From: Trichormus variabilis 0441
GTDB lineage: Bacteria; Cyanobacteriota; Cyanobacteriia; Cyanobacteriales; Nostocaceae
Assembly: GCF_009856605.1 (NCBI RefSeq)
Contig: NZ_CP047242.1
Coordinates: 4,346,001-4,410,000, forward strand
Length of the DNA: 64,000 nt
Direction of reading: 5' to 3'
Shown here: piece after piece, positions 45,536-55,026 of the stretch
How positions within the stretch are numbered: position 1 is the first letter of the stretch
Layout of the letters: the number at the start of each line of letters is the position of its first letter
The notes under the pieces: model-generated
Databases searched by the model: none
The model's input: the letters and a program-made list of their open reading frames with translations, nothing else
Told to the model about the DNA's origin: nothing
Program-made: the position numbers and the translations under genes

Positions 45536-47014
45536 ATGCTTACCCAAGACCAAGATCAGAAACAACGTAACTGGAAACCCATTATCAAAGCATTCGAGGC
45601 TGTCCTGGGTACAAATGGCGTAGTCCAACGCCGTGAGGAACTTATCACTTATGAGTGTGATGGTTTAACTAGCTATCGCCAACGTCCGGCTGTGGCGGTG
45701 TTACCTAGAACGACAGAACAAGTGGCGGCGGTAGTTAAAATCTGTAACCAGTATGCTGTACCCTTCATTGCGCGGGGTTCTGGTACTGGTTTATCTGGTG
45801 GTGCTTTACCATCGGAAGATTCAGTTTTAATTGTTACTTCTTTAATGCGGCAAATTCTGAATGTTGATTTAGATAATCAGCGCATAGTTGTACAACCAGG
45901 AGTAATTAACAGTTGGGTGACACAAACTGTTAGTGGTGCGGGATTTTATTATGCGCCAGACCCTTCTAGTCAAATTATCTGTTCAATTGGGGGTAACGTT
46001 GCGGAAAACTCTGGCGGGGTACATTGTCTAAAATATGGTGTCACAACAAACCACGTTTTGGGTTTGAAAATCGTCACACCTGAAGGGGAAATAGTTGATT
46101 TAGGTGGACAAATTCCTGAAGCCCCTGGTTATGACTTAACTGGTATATTTGTCGGTTCGGAAGGTACTTTAGGGATTGCTACAGAAATTACTTTGCGGAT
46201 TCTCAAAAGTGCAGAATCAATCTGTGTATTATTAGCAGACTTTACCAGTGTGGAAGCGGCTGGGGCGACTGTTTCTGATATCATCAGCGCGGGGATAATT
46301 CCTGGTGGGATGGAAATGATGGATAACGTTAGTATTAATGCAGTGGAAGATGTTGTCGCCACTAATTGTTATCCGCGTGATGCCACAGCGATTTTGTTAG
46401 TAGAAATTGATGGTTTAGATGTCGAAGTTGCCGTGAATAAACAACGGGTGACTGACATTTGTCAACAAAATGGGGCGCGTAGTGTGACTTCTGCTAGTGA
46501 CCCAGAAACTAGATTGAAATTATGGAAAGGGCGTAAGGCGGCTTTTGCTGCGGCTGGTCATTTAAGCCCAGATTATTATGTGCAGGATGGTGTCATTCCT
46601 CGGACTCAGTTACCTTATGTATTGCAGGAAATTGAGGCATTGAGTCAAAAATTTGGGTATCCAATTGCCAATGTTTTTCATGCTGGTGATGGTAATCTGC
46701 ATCCATTGATTCTATTTGATAATTCCATTTCTGGTGCATTAGAGAAAGTCGAAGAATTGGGAGGAGAAATTCTCAAACTTTGTGTGAGAGTCGGGGGTAG
46801 TATTTCTGGAGAACATGGTATTGGGGCAGATAAAAAATGTTATATGCCTGATATGTTTAGTGATGTTGATTTAGAAACAATGCAGTGGATCAGACAAGTA
46901 TTTAATCCCCAAGGTTTGGCTAATCCTGGAAAGATATTCCCCACACCGCGCACTTGTGGCGAAGCTGCAAATGCTATTAAAAATCAACATTTTGAAGGAG
47001 TAGAAAGATTTTAA
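45536..47014 (+). CDS. glcD: glycolate oxidase/dehydrogenase subunit GlcD-type FAD oxidase
   Basis: 492 residues. FAD-binding PCMH domain: PRTTEQVAAVVKICNQY, FIARGSGTGLSGGALP (about 79-94) and SQIICSIGGNVAENSGGVHCLKYG. The C-terminal GlcD-type catalytic domain contains VFHAGDGNLHP (metal/substrate His region) and GSISGEHGIG. GlcD oxidises glycolate or D-lactate, the product of photorespiration. No GlcE/GlcF genes are adjacent. It is followed by a terminator. Confidence 0.92.
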   Translation: MLTQDQDQKQRNWKPIIKAFEAVLGTNGVVQRREELITYECDGLTSYRQRPAVAVLPRTTEQVAAVVKICNQYAVPFIARGSGTGLSGGALPSEDSVLIVTSLMRQILNVDLDNQRIVVQPGVINSWVTQTVSGAGFYYAPDPSSQIICSIGGNVAENSGGVHCLKYGVTTNHVLGLKIVTPEGEIVDLGGQIPEAPGYDLTGIFVGSEGTLGIATEITLRILKSAESICVLLADFTSVEAAGATVSDIISAGIIPGGMEMMDNVSINAVEDVVATNCYPRDATAILLVEIDGLDVEVAVNKQRVTDICQQNGARSVTSASDPETRLKLWKGRKAAFAAAGHLSPDYYVQDGVIPRTQLPYVLQEIEALSQKFGYPIANVFHAGDGNLHPLILFDNSISGALEKVEELGGEILKLCVRVGGSISGEHGIGADKKCYMPDMFSDVDLETMQWIRQVFNPQGLANPGKIFPTPRTCGEAANAIKNQHFEGVERF

Positions 47015-47050
47015 TACTCATCAATTAACAACAAAAATATTTATTTGTAG

Positions 47051-47075
47051 TAAGGGCTAAAGCCCTTATTTTTTT
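47051..47075 (+). terminator. terminator of glcD
   Basis: TAAGGGCT (47051-47058), AA, AGCCCTTA (47061-47068), then seven Ts. Confidence 0.9.
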
Positions 47076-47168
47076 AAAGAACTTGAAAAAATAAGATTTC
47101 ATGTGTAAAACAATACAATTAAACAATATTTATAATATACTGACTCTATTGAGCCGCCATATTTATCT

Positions 47169-47831
47169 ATGTACTTTGATTGGAAGAAAGATAAGCTTTA
47201 CTTTTTTTGGATACTAGGAACTACTATAGGCCTAGTTGCTGGATTAATTTCTGCCCTTTTTTCTAGTGTTGCTATCTATAATCTCCCTCTTGTGGGTGCT
47301 AGCAAAGGACTGATAAACTTTTTGTCTAGTGCGATCGCAGGATTAATTCTAGGCTTCTGTCAAGGTATAGCTTTAGCAAAGTTATTAAAGCATCAGGAAT
47401 TATCTACAAATATTCGTCGGCTTACTATTAAATGGATTCTGGCAACAACTATTGCATTTTCTCTAGGTGGTCAAGTCACCAGTCTATGGACTAATTTAGA
47501 TGGTACTTTAACGCCTCAGATGTTAGTTTTTAAGCTATCTCTAATCCTATTTCTCATCGGACTTGCTCAAGGAATAGTCATGCAGTGGTCTATCAAAAAA
47601 ATTTCCCAATGGTTACTTATCCATATTCTCAGCATTTTAGCTAGCGTTTTAGTCGGTGTATTTCTGTTTTTTCTCACAATTTCAATTGGCGGAGGGTTAA
47701 GTGGTGGTGGTTTAGGAGTTTTAGTTTACGCATTTCTGATTGCACCTTTATTAATTAGTGTATCTACAGGAATCATTTATGGTTCTATAACTATTCTATT
47801 TTTACCAAATTTATTAAAAAATGATATTTAA
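47169..47831 (+). CDS. multi-spanning membrane protein of unknown function
   Basis: 220 residues with about six hydrophobic segments, Gly/Ser-rich (LVAGLISALFSSVAIY, SAIAGLILGFCQGIAL, LFLIGLAQGIVMQW). The pattern LGFCQGIAL..LIGLAQGIVMQW suggests an internal repeat of a two-helix unit. A similar organisation occurs in the protein at 49404 (LALGIAQCLAIRQ), so the two may be distant relatives. Not recognised. Confidence 0.75.
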   Translation: MYFDWKKDKLYFFWILGTTIGLVAGLISALFSSVAIYNLPLVGASKGLINFLSSAIAGLILGFCQGIALAKLLKHQELSTNIRRLTIKWILATTIAFSLGGQVTSLWTNLDGTLTPQMLVFKLSLILFLIGLAQGIVMQWSIKKISQWLLIHILSILASVLVGVFLFFLTISIGGGLSGGGLGVLVYAFLIAPLLISVSTGIIYGSITILFLPNLLKNDI

Positions 47832-47896
47832 CACCATTTTCTTTGTAATCTATGGAATTTTTGGCAATCAAGCAAGCTGATCACTAATTAATATAC

Positions 47897-47993
47897 AGCA
47901 TTCCTATTTGATTTGTGAAAATCAAGAGGATCAGATATCCGACTTCTTTAAGAAGTCGGATATATTTTGGTTCACGAATGATTTAGGATTGCT
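47897..47993. repeat. 97-bp MITE-like palindromic element
   Basis: The outer arms are 23-bp imperfect inverted repeats (AGCATTCCTATTTGATTTGTGAA at 47897-47919 with its partner at 47971-47993). Inside is a perfect 14-bp hairpin, ATATCCGACTTCTT (47935-47948) with AAGAAGTCGGATAT (47950-47963). It encodes no protein. Confidence 0.7.
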
Positions 47994-48102
47994 ATAGTTT
48001 GAATTATTGATATATAGATGACGTTATTCATCAAGAGTTTGAGGGTATACTAACTTATTCCGTAATTCTTATCCCCTCTTCCCGGCGAAGTTAGACTTTC
48101 TC

Positions 48103-49365
48103 ATGACTCGGTTGGCAAAATTGTTTTTTTCGTACTTACTGTTTATACAATTAATATTGTATTTAACAGGATTATCTATCCCTTCATTTTCTAATTATGA
48201 ACAAAAAAGCAATCTACCGACTACAACAGAAATTCGTGGAGTTTGGCTGACTAATGTTGCTAGCGGTGTACTTTTTGTACCCTGGGGTATTAATCGTGCT
48301 ATTGACCAACTATCTGCACTAAACTTTAATACAATTTATCCTGTAGTTTGGAACAGGGGCTATACCTTTTATAAAAGTGGTACAGCTAAATCTGTTACGG
48401 GTGCTGATACTCAACCGCTGCTGAATTTTGTCCACGGGGGACAGGATGTTTTAGCAAAGATAGTTGCACTTGCTAAACCGAAAAATTTAAGCGTTATTCC
48501 CTGGTTTGAATATGGTTTTATGGCACCGCCCGATTCAGTGATAGCAAAACGACATCCTGAGTGGTTAACAAACGGTCAAGGTGGAGTCGTATCTATTAGT
48601 GAAATGTTACCAGAAGAAAGCGACACCGACCCTACAAATAAGTTAGTTTGGCTCAATCCTTTACACCCAGAGGTACAGCAGTTTATCCTATCGCTAATTA
48701 CAGAAGTTGTTACTAATTATCATATTGATGGCATTCAAATTGATGATCATTTTGGAATGCCAGTACAGTTTGGCTATGATCCATATACAACTGAACTTTA
48801 TCAAAAAGAACATCAAGGTAAAAGCCCCCCTCGCAATCATTTTGATGGGGAGTGGATGAAGTGGCGTGCTAACAAGATCACTCGTTTCATGACACAAGTT
48901 TCTCAAGTAGTGAAAGAGATTAAACCCAATGTTAAGGTATCTCTTTCTCCTAATTCGCAAGCTTTTGCTTACAGGTATTATTTGCAAGATTGGGCAAGTT
49001 GGATAAAAACAGGTTTAGTGGATGAATTGATTTTGCAGGTGTATCGCAATGATAAAAGTAGCTTTGTGTACGAATTAGAACAGCCTGCTGTCAAGCTTGC
49101 GCGTACTCAAATTCCCGTAGCGATTGGCATATCCACAGGAACTTTGCGAAGTCCTGTTAAGATTGAGCAAATTAGAGAACAAGTACAAGCTGTACGCGAT
49201 CGCTCTTTTTTTGGTATCTCTTTCTTTTACTGGGAAAGTCTGTGGGGTTACATCACCCCAGAATCACCCCCATACCGCCGTCAAATATTTCAACAAATGT
49301 TTACTGCTAAAGCCGCTAGGCCATTAGCACCAGTGAGGGAAAGCAAAAGGCAGGGTGAAGGGTAA
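48103..49365 (+). CDS. glycoside hydrolase-like GHL10 family protein
   Basis: 420 residues. N-terminal hydrophobic segment (about 5-25) acts as signal or anchor. The domain begins with TEIRGVWLTNVASGVLF and contains INRAIDQLSALNFNTIYPVVWNRGYTFY, WFEYGFMAPP, YHIDGIQIDDHFGMP (an acidic pair typical of glycosidase catalysis) and WASWIKTGLVDELILQVY. This is the GHL10/DUF187 TIM-barrel family, exported enzymes whose substrate is usually unknown. The C-terminal 30 residues are basic and disordered. Confidence 0.87.
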   Translation: MTRLAKLFFSYLLFIQLILYLTGLSIPSFSNYEQKSNLPTTTEIRGVWLTNVASGVLFVPWGINRAIDQLSALNFNTIYPVVWNRGYTFYKSGTAKSVTGADTQPLLNFVHGGQDVLAKIVALAKPKNLSVIPWFEYGFMAPPDSVIAKRHPEWLTNGQGGVVSISEMLPEESDTDPTNKLVWLNPLHPEVQQFILSLITEVVTNYHIDGIQIDDHFGMPVQFGYDPYTTELYQKEHQGKSPPRNHFDGEWMKWRANKITRFMTQVSQVVKEIKPNVKVSLSPNSQAFAYRYYLQDWASWIKTGLVDELILQVYRNDKSSFVYELEQPAVKLARTQIPVAIGISTGTLRSPVKIEQIREQVQAVRDRSFFGISFFYWESLWGYITPESPPYRRQIFQQMFTAKAARPLAPVRESKRQGEG

Positions 49366-49403
49366 AACGGCTCTTTCCTTGTCCCTAATCCCCAATTATC
49401 CCC

Positions 49404-49970
49404 ATGAAAACACCGTTAAAATTTATCTTGCTGTGGACTATAGCTACTTTTGGTGGGTTTTTGGGTAGTTTGTTTTGGGTGGAAGTGGGGGAACAGTCAG
49501 AGATTGGCCTTGTACAAGCTGCTATTGGTGGATTAGCGATCGCCTTACCTCAAAGTTTAATTCTGCGAGAAAATATCTCTATATTCAAGTGGGTTTGTTT
49601 CACCTTGGTTGCTTGGGTATTAATTACAGCTATCGGTGTCGGCGCAATTGGTTGGGTTGTACCCTCTGGGGAAATTCTCCCTCTACGCCTCCTGTATGGG
49701 GCAAAAATCGGTGTTGTTGGCGGTCTGGCTTTGGGAATAGCCCAATGTTTGGCAATTCGTCAGCCAATCTTATGGACTTGGCAATGGATATTAGTTAATT
49801 CTTTTAGTTGGGCGATCGCTATCCCCATAGGTACTACTATAGGGTTTATCCTCTGCCGCCTCACTCACTTGTTTTTAGGTGAAGTCGCCGGATTAGCTAT
49901 GACTTGGCTTGTAGTAGCCATCCTCACAGGTATTAACGCCTATAAGTTGGATAGGGGTGTAGGGGTTTAA
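49404..49970 (+). CDS. multi-spanning membrane protein of unknown function
   Basis: 188 residues with about five to six hydrophobic helices. It lies 39 bases after the GHL10 gene, so the two may be cotranscribed. Segments GLAIALPQSLILRENISIFKWV and GGLALGIAQCLAIRQPILWTWQWI form an apparent internal duplication. I do not recognise the family. Confidence 0.72.
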   Translation: MKTPLKFILLWTIATFGGFLGSLFWVEVGEQSEIGLVQAAIGGLAIALPQSLILRENISIFKWVCFTLVAWVLITAIGVGAIGWVVPSGEILPLRLLYGAKIGVVGGLALGIAQCLAIRQPILWTWQWILVNSFSWAIAIPIGTTIGFILCRLTHLFLGEVAGLAMTWLVVAILTGINAYKLDRGVGV

Positions 49971-50040
49971 AACTCTTACACCCTCACACCCTCACACCCT
50001 TACACCCTGTCTCAACAGAAAATCTGGGCGCGTAAGTCCT
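49955..50040. repeat. dispersed repeat copy 3
   Basis: GTGTAGGGGTTTAAAACTCTTACACCC, then CACACCCTTACACCC and CTGGGCGCGTAAGTCC, matching the order of copies at 17091 and 7403. It overlaps the 3' end of the membrane-protein gene. The remaining bases up to 50380 show no gene. Confidence 0.6.
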
Positions 50041-50380
50041 ATTTAAGTTAAGCGAGCATGACTTTATTAAAATATATAACGTTAATTAATTTACTGTTTG
50101 AATTGTATTAAGCTTATGCAACAATCTTAATTAAATCTTAATAATAAATTTCAATAAAATTACATTAACCTGCAAATGCGTTTTCACCTTCACCAAGCAG
50201 GATTTTTTGTTCTTATTGCTATCCACTTTTCTAGATTTCTGGTAAGAAATAAAGATAGGGCAAAATATCACAAGCAAAGTCGAACTAAATTTCACTTTAG
50301 GCGCTAAAAAGCATTTTCTACCATGAAATTCCGAGAGAACGCGCCTACACGAGCCAGTAAAACCAGACAGGGACTCTCGC

Positions 50381-52636
50381 ATGAATATCAACCCAGTAGA
50401 TTCAGCCATCAAGTTGAAGCAGCAGTCGCATCCGCATATTCTTTTTGGGACAGAGGTAGATGAACACAGCAGTGGCGAACAATTATTACTGAGTATGTAT
50501 GATTCTGTGCAGACATCTATATTTGTGGTGGATGTTCTACAAGATGGAGATTTTCAGTATGTAGCACTCAATCCCACCCATGAAAGATGGGTAGGGATTA
50601 GGTCAGAAGATTTGCGGGGCAAAAAACCAGAAGATATTTTAACAGCTGTTGATGCGGCTAAAGTGCGTCAGCACTATGCTGACTGTGTACGCTTTGGCAA
50701 AACGATTTCCTATGAACAATGCTTACAGTTTCAGGGAGTAAGCACTTGGTGGAGTACAACGCTTACGCCACTACGAGATACTAACTCCAAAATTTATCGA
50801 TTGATTGGCACTAGTAGCAATATCACTGCGGCAAAACAAACAGCACAAGCCAGGGAAATTCAAGCGGAAGGCGCGCAGATTTTAGCCGCAATTGCCCAAA
50901 GGATTCAGGAATCTTTGGATTTAGAAACAATCCTTTATCAAACTGCCAAAGATTTACGACAGTGTTTAAAATGCGATCGCATTCTGATTTATCAAATCAA
51001 ATCAGACAATAATGGGGCGATTGTTGCAGAATCAACTGTATTGCCTGATATTTCCCTCTTGGGAAAACACTTCCGTGATCCTTGCTTTCAAGGTAAAAAT
51101 AAGGAATCTCAGGGGCGATGTTGTCTAGAAATTATTGAAGATATATATGCAGCAGGAGTGAAACCTTGCCAGAGGGATTTCCTCGCCTCCATGCAGGTGA
51201 GGGCGAATATAGTCATGCCAATAGCCTTAAAACCAGACTTATGGGGGCTGTTAATTGCTCAATACTGCTATGAACCACACCAATGGCAGCAAATAGAAAT
51301 TGACTTACTCAAGCAACTAGCCACCCAGTTGGGTATAGGCATTCAAAATGCGAAACTACAACAGCAACTAAAACAACTGCAAGCCAAGCTAACAACACAC
51401 AAACATGAGCAGCAAGCCCAGGTAAAACAGACAGACAAATTTCAAGCACTAGTTTTAAATATTACAGAAAAAACCCGTGATTACGGCGAGGAAACGCAAG
51501 TTTTAGCAACAGTCACTCAAGAATTAGCCAATTTATTCCAACTAGAATCTTGCTACATCGAACTTTATAGCACTGACTGCACCGTAGCTAGTGTAGTTCA
51601 TGAATATGCAGCTAACCAGCCCACATACCAGGGACTCACTAGACAAATTGCAGACTTTAGCGAAATCTATGAACCACTATTGCAAAAACAGCATTTTCAA
51701 ACCATAGAAATTGTCCCTGGTTGGCATCCTCAATTACTGGTTATTACCCAACTGGCTTGTCCCATTTTCGATGCTCAAGGGATGCTGGGTAATCTGTGGC
51801 TGATTCGACCCATACAACAAATGCTGACTCAATCAGAAATTTGCCTAGTACAAACTTTAGCAAATCTATGTGCGATCGCCATTCGCCAGGCCAAGTTAGA
51901 CGCAACTAACCAAGCACGACTGAAAAAATTAGAACAACGAGAAAACCTGACCAACAAATTTCTCAGAAAACTTTCTCAAGAACTGCGGACACCAATAACT
52001 AGTATTAGCCTAGCAGCGCAAACCCTCGAAACTGTCCTCTCACCCTCAATTACCTTAGATGAAATCATCCCCCAGCTTTTACAGATTCTACATAATGAGT
52101 GTGGCAGAGAAAGCAAATTAATTAACGACTTGCTGACACTTACCTATCTACAAACCAAACCAGAACCGCCTACACTCATTTCCATCGACTTCCAAACCTG
52201 GCTTCCCCCCATCGTTGAATCCTTCCGTGACCTCACCAGTTGTCAGCAACAGCGATTACACCTGATAATTGAGCCAGGCTTACCGCGTTTAGAAACAGAT
52301 ATTACCGAACTAGAGCGGATTCTTACCGAACTACTCAGTCATACCTGCAAATATACTCCGGCTGGCGAATCAATTACAGTTTCCGCCCAACTCACAGATA
52401 ATACTGTGCAACTAAGTATTAGCAATTCTGGCTTAGAAATTCCTACTCATGTGCGATCGCGCATCTTCGAGCCGTTCTATCATATTTCTAACAACGATCC
52501 TTGGAAATATAGTGGTACTGGCTTGGAAATGGCATTAGTCCAGAAAATGGTCAGGCATTTAGGCGGCTCCATTTCTGTCGAGAGTAGTCATGGTCAAACT
52601 ACTTTTATGATCAGATTTCCCGCCTCACTCAGCTAA
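50381..52636 (+). CDS. PAS-GAF-GAF protein with degenerate histidine kinase domain
   Basis: 751 residues. PAS at about 36-150, GAF1 at 178-325, GAF2 at 365-505, HisKA-like at 523-590 and HATPase-like at 640-750. GAF1 has DPCF (233-236) and KPCQRDFL (Cys263), where cyanobacteriochromes carry the DXCF Cys and the bilin-binding Cys (usually CH, here CQ), followed by VRANIVMPI and LWGLLIAQYC. The H-box reads LSQELRTP, so the phospho-accepting His is Gln533. The N-box Asn is replaced by His (LLSHTCKYT), and the G boxes read NSGLEI and GTGLEMA. It is probably a sensor or scaffold rather than an autokinase. Confidence 0.82.
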   Translation: MNINPVDSAIKLKQQSHPHILFGTEVDEHSSGEQLLLSMYDSVQTSIFVVDVLQDGDFQYVALNPTHERWVGIRSEDLRGKKPEDILTAVDAAKVRQHYADCVRFGKTISYEQCLQFQGVSTWWSTTLTPLRDTNSKIYRLIGTSSNITAAKQTAQAREIQAEGAQILAAIAQRIQESLDLETILYQTAKDLRQCLKCDRILIYQIKSDNNGAIVAESTVLPDISLLGKHFRDPCFQGKNKESQGRCCLEIIEDIYAAGVKPCQRDFLASMQVRANIVMPIALKPDLWGLLIAQYCYEPHQWQQIEIDLLKQLATQLGIGIQNAKLQQQLKQLQAKLTTHKHEQQAQVKQTDKFQALVLNITEKTRDYGEETQVLATVTQELANLFQLESCYIELYSTDCTVASVVHEYAANQPTYQGLTRQIADFSEIYEPLLQKQHFQTIEIVPGWHPQLLVITQLACPIFDAQGMLGNLWLIRPIQQMLTQSEICLVQTLANLCAIAIRQAKLDATNQARLKKLEQRENLTNKFLRKLSQELRTPITSISLAAQTLETVLSPSITLDEIIPQLLQILHNECGRESKLINDLLTLTYLQTKPEPPTLISIDFQTWLPPIVESFRDLTSCQQQRLHLIIEPGLPRLETDITELERILTELLSHTCKYTPAGESITVSAQLTDNTVQLSISNSGLEIPTHVRSRIFEPFYHISNNDPWKYSGTGLEMALVQKMVRHLGGSISVESSHGQTTFMIRFPASLS

Positions 52637-52680
52637 ATCTTGGCAGAACTACAGAATTTTGTTAATATAGTGATTGGTGT

Positions 52681-52753
<73 letters not shown>

Positions 52754-52857
52754 TTATTCCAAGGCCACCCTCAAACAATAAATTAAGTCTTCAGGCTGAC
52801 AAGTTACTTTAGTACTTCATAACCCCCAGCGTTATTCTGTAGGGTGTTTCTAATTCT

Positions 52858-53727
52858 TTAATAGGGTGGATAGCCAAAATCATCTTCATCAGGATAAATA
52901 TAGGAACTAGAAACCCCAGCCATCGCCATTTTCGGAGTTTCTGTTCTGACAGGTTCCTTCCCAAAATCTTTGTAATCTTCAAATGTTTTACAAATAATTG
53001 CCGATTCGGGCGCGTCGGAAGCTATCAGGTAATTAGTCAGATTAGCAATTGATGGATGCTCATAATCTACGGTCGAAGCCACCAAAACTGTATTTGGTTC
53101 AATTCCTCTTTCTTCACACTCAATAATCGGGCAGAAAATACCGTGAGCATGGAACAAAGGCCCCTTCGGCGTTATTGGCTGCTTGCGGTATAAAGCATAA
53201 GCTCTTTCTATCTCCGCCACAAAGCCACTAACTACTTTGCCTTGTTGAAATTCACAATAAGTCTTGCTAAAACTTGCCCCGGCTGCACCATTTAAGGTTA
53301 ATTGCAGTGGTGATTCATGCAGAAACTTTTTATTTTCACCAACCAAGAAAATTAGATAACGTGTAAAGGTTTTAAATTTGAGTTTATCTGCCAAAAACGC
53401 ATCATAATTTTCCTTCAAAGTTCCCAATTTGATCCCAGTCTCTCTGTCTTTAACAGACAAAGGCCCCCGCCGCACTATCACTATTCGGGGAGTCGCACTA
53501 ATGAAAACTGTTTCGATACCGGAACTAAACTCATGTTCCACCTTTTCCCAATTTTCATCTGGCTGAAAACCCACAGCTTGAGCATTATCCAGCTTAATCG
53601 CTAAACCGTGATGCTGCATACCATCTGTGCCATACCGAGGATTAATCATCTGACACCAAGGGATGACTTGAGAAGGGGGTGCATTAAATTTTTCGTCCTC
53701 AAAGTCGAACTTAGCAGATGCTTTCAT
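52858..53727 (-). CDS. DUF5895-like protein
   Basis: 289 residues from ATG 53727 (MKASAKFDFEDEKF). The frame is open to 53805 from a TTG but without family support. The segment PPSQVIPWCQMINPRYGTDG is shared by conserved cyanobacterial proteins of the DUF5895 type. Another conserved part is LFHAHGIFCPIIECEERGI. No known catalytic motif is seen. It is soluble. Some homologues lie near phage or plasmid genes, so a role in replication or repair (for example single-stranded DNA binding) can only be guessed. Confidence 0.7.
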   Translation of the reverse strand: MKASAKFDFEDEKFNAPPSQVIPWCQMINPRYGTDGMQHHGLAIKLDNAQAVGFQPDENWEKVEHEFSSGIETVFISATPRIVIVRRGPLSVKDRETGIKLGTLKENYDAFLADKLKFKTFTRYLIFLVGENKKFLHESPLQLTLNGAAGASFSKTYCEFQQGKVVSGFVAEIERAYALYRKQPITPKGPLFHAHGIFCPIIECEERGIEPNTVLVASTVDYEHPSIANLTNYLIASDAPESAIICKTFEDYKDFGKEPVRTETPKMAMAGVSSSYIYPDEDDFGYPPY

Positions 53728-53952
53728 CGTTTTAGGCTGCGGGGTGTTTTTCTGGGGAAATTCGTCGGCACAATACCGGCATATGAAGGCAGTTAAAGAA
53801 ACCAACCTATTGCTTTTCCAGATTAAGACAGAATCAATCTATGTTGCAATCCCTGTTTTGTTTTTTAACAACAACTTCATCCCCGCATTTACCGTATTTT
53901 CCCCAGTTAACACCTGATGTTCCCAAAAACCGCCTCAACCCTTAATTTTTTA

Positions 53953-54708
53953 TTAAGTCGGCGGTAGTGACTCCGGTGGTGCTTCTGCGGGGGGAGCGAG
54001 TACCGCATCAGGGGCAATTTCTTCCACGGGAATTGGTTCCTTGTCCTCAGACTCAGGATGTGGTTGAGCGGCTTCCACCAATTCAGGGGCTGGGGGATTG
54101 GGTGGAATCACTTCTGGGACAATTTCTGTGGTGGAGTCAGTATCAGTAGACAATACTGCTGCTGGTGGTTCTGTAGTAGTTGTTGGTGATGAAGTCTCTG
54201 TAGTGGTAACGGTCTCCTCAGTAGATTTTTCCGTTTTATCAACAATTTCAACAGATGGTTTTGTTGTAGTTTGTACTGGAGCAGTTGTAACTTTTTGATT
54301 ACCCGTCTGTTGTACTTTATTTTTCAAACCACTAAAAGTGCTACCAATATCTTGTTGTAACTGGGCAACTTTTTCCTGAAGAGAAAACTTAGCAGCTTGT
54401 TCTTGGATAGTTGACTGTATCACCTCAGGACTTGGTACGGTGGTTTGTTGTGCTAGGGGAGTCACCTGGCGACGCAATGAAAGAGTTTGCCAGCCAAACC
54501 AAACTAGGAGTGCCACACTAGCCACATGACCCAGTAAGAGACCTCCAGAAATTTTTGGTGCGAAAATCCACAAAACTAGGGCATAAAAAAGCCCTACTCC
54601 ACTCCAAATAAAATCATTTTTACGGTGGATTTCCGGAAAAAAGAAAGCTGCAATGTAGATTGCTAAACTACCAAGGCCAACCACCAAGGCTAGGATATTT
54701 GCCAGCAT
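53953..54708 (-). CDS. Ycf66 family protein
   Basis: 251 residues. Three hydrophobic helices at 1-80 (MLANILALVVGLGSLAIYIAAFFFP, WSGVGLFYALVLWIF, GGLLLGHVASVALLVWFGW) match the Ycf66 family of cyanobacteria and plastids. The helices are followed by a short helical stretch and a long low-complexity tail rich in Thr, Pro, Glu and Ser (about 130-251). Ycf66 function is unknown. Confidence 0.88.
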   Translation of the reverse strand: MLANILALVVGLGSLAIYIAAFFFPEIHRKNDFIWSGVGLFYALVLWIFAPKISGGLLLGHVASVALLVWFGWQTLSLRRQVTPLAQQTTVPSPEVIQSTIQEQAAKFSLQEKVAQLQQDIGSTFSGLKNKVQQTGNQKVTTAPVQTTTKPSVEIVDKTEKSTEETVTTTETSSPTTTTEPPAAVLSTDTDSTTEIVPEVIPPNPPAPELVEAAQPHPESEDKEPIPVEEIAPDAVLAPPAEAPPESLPPT

Positions 54709-55026
54709 TTTTTGGTTACTCCTTTTACTAGGGATTGGGTATTGGGGACTGGGGATTGGGAATGGGGTATTAGGGACTGAAAATATGTCACACTTTCTTC
54801 TCTCATGCCCTATTACTCAGCACCCAGTCCCCAATCCCTAGCCCCCAATTTCGCAAATTTTACAAGTTAATTGTTGATTTGGATACAAATTAAAACTATT
54901 TATCTGTGTTACTAGTGAGCTTTTATTCTTTAAATTAACTCTTAATGTCTTCTTTAGGGGAGAAGAGAAAAACTCGGTCTACCCTTAAAGATGAAAGAAC
55001 CTGCAAGAGTTAGCCAAACATAGTTT
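54709..55026. repeat. G/C-skewed STRR arrays upstream of gnd
   Basis: 54728-54775 has G-rich heptamer-like units (GGGGATTGGG, GGGACTG). 54812-54850 has the complementary C-rich units (CCCAGTCCCCAATCCCTAG), so the two can pair into a long imperfect hairpin. The rest is the AT-rich gnd leader. Confidence 0.7.
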
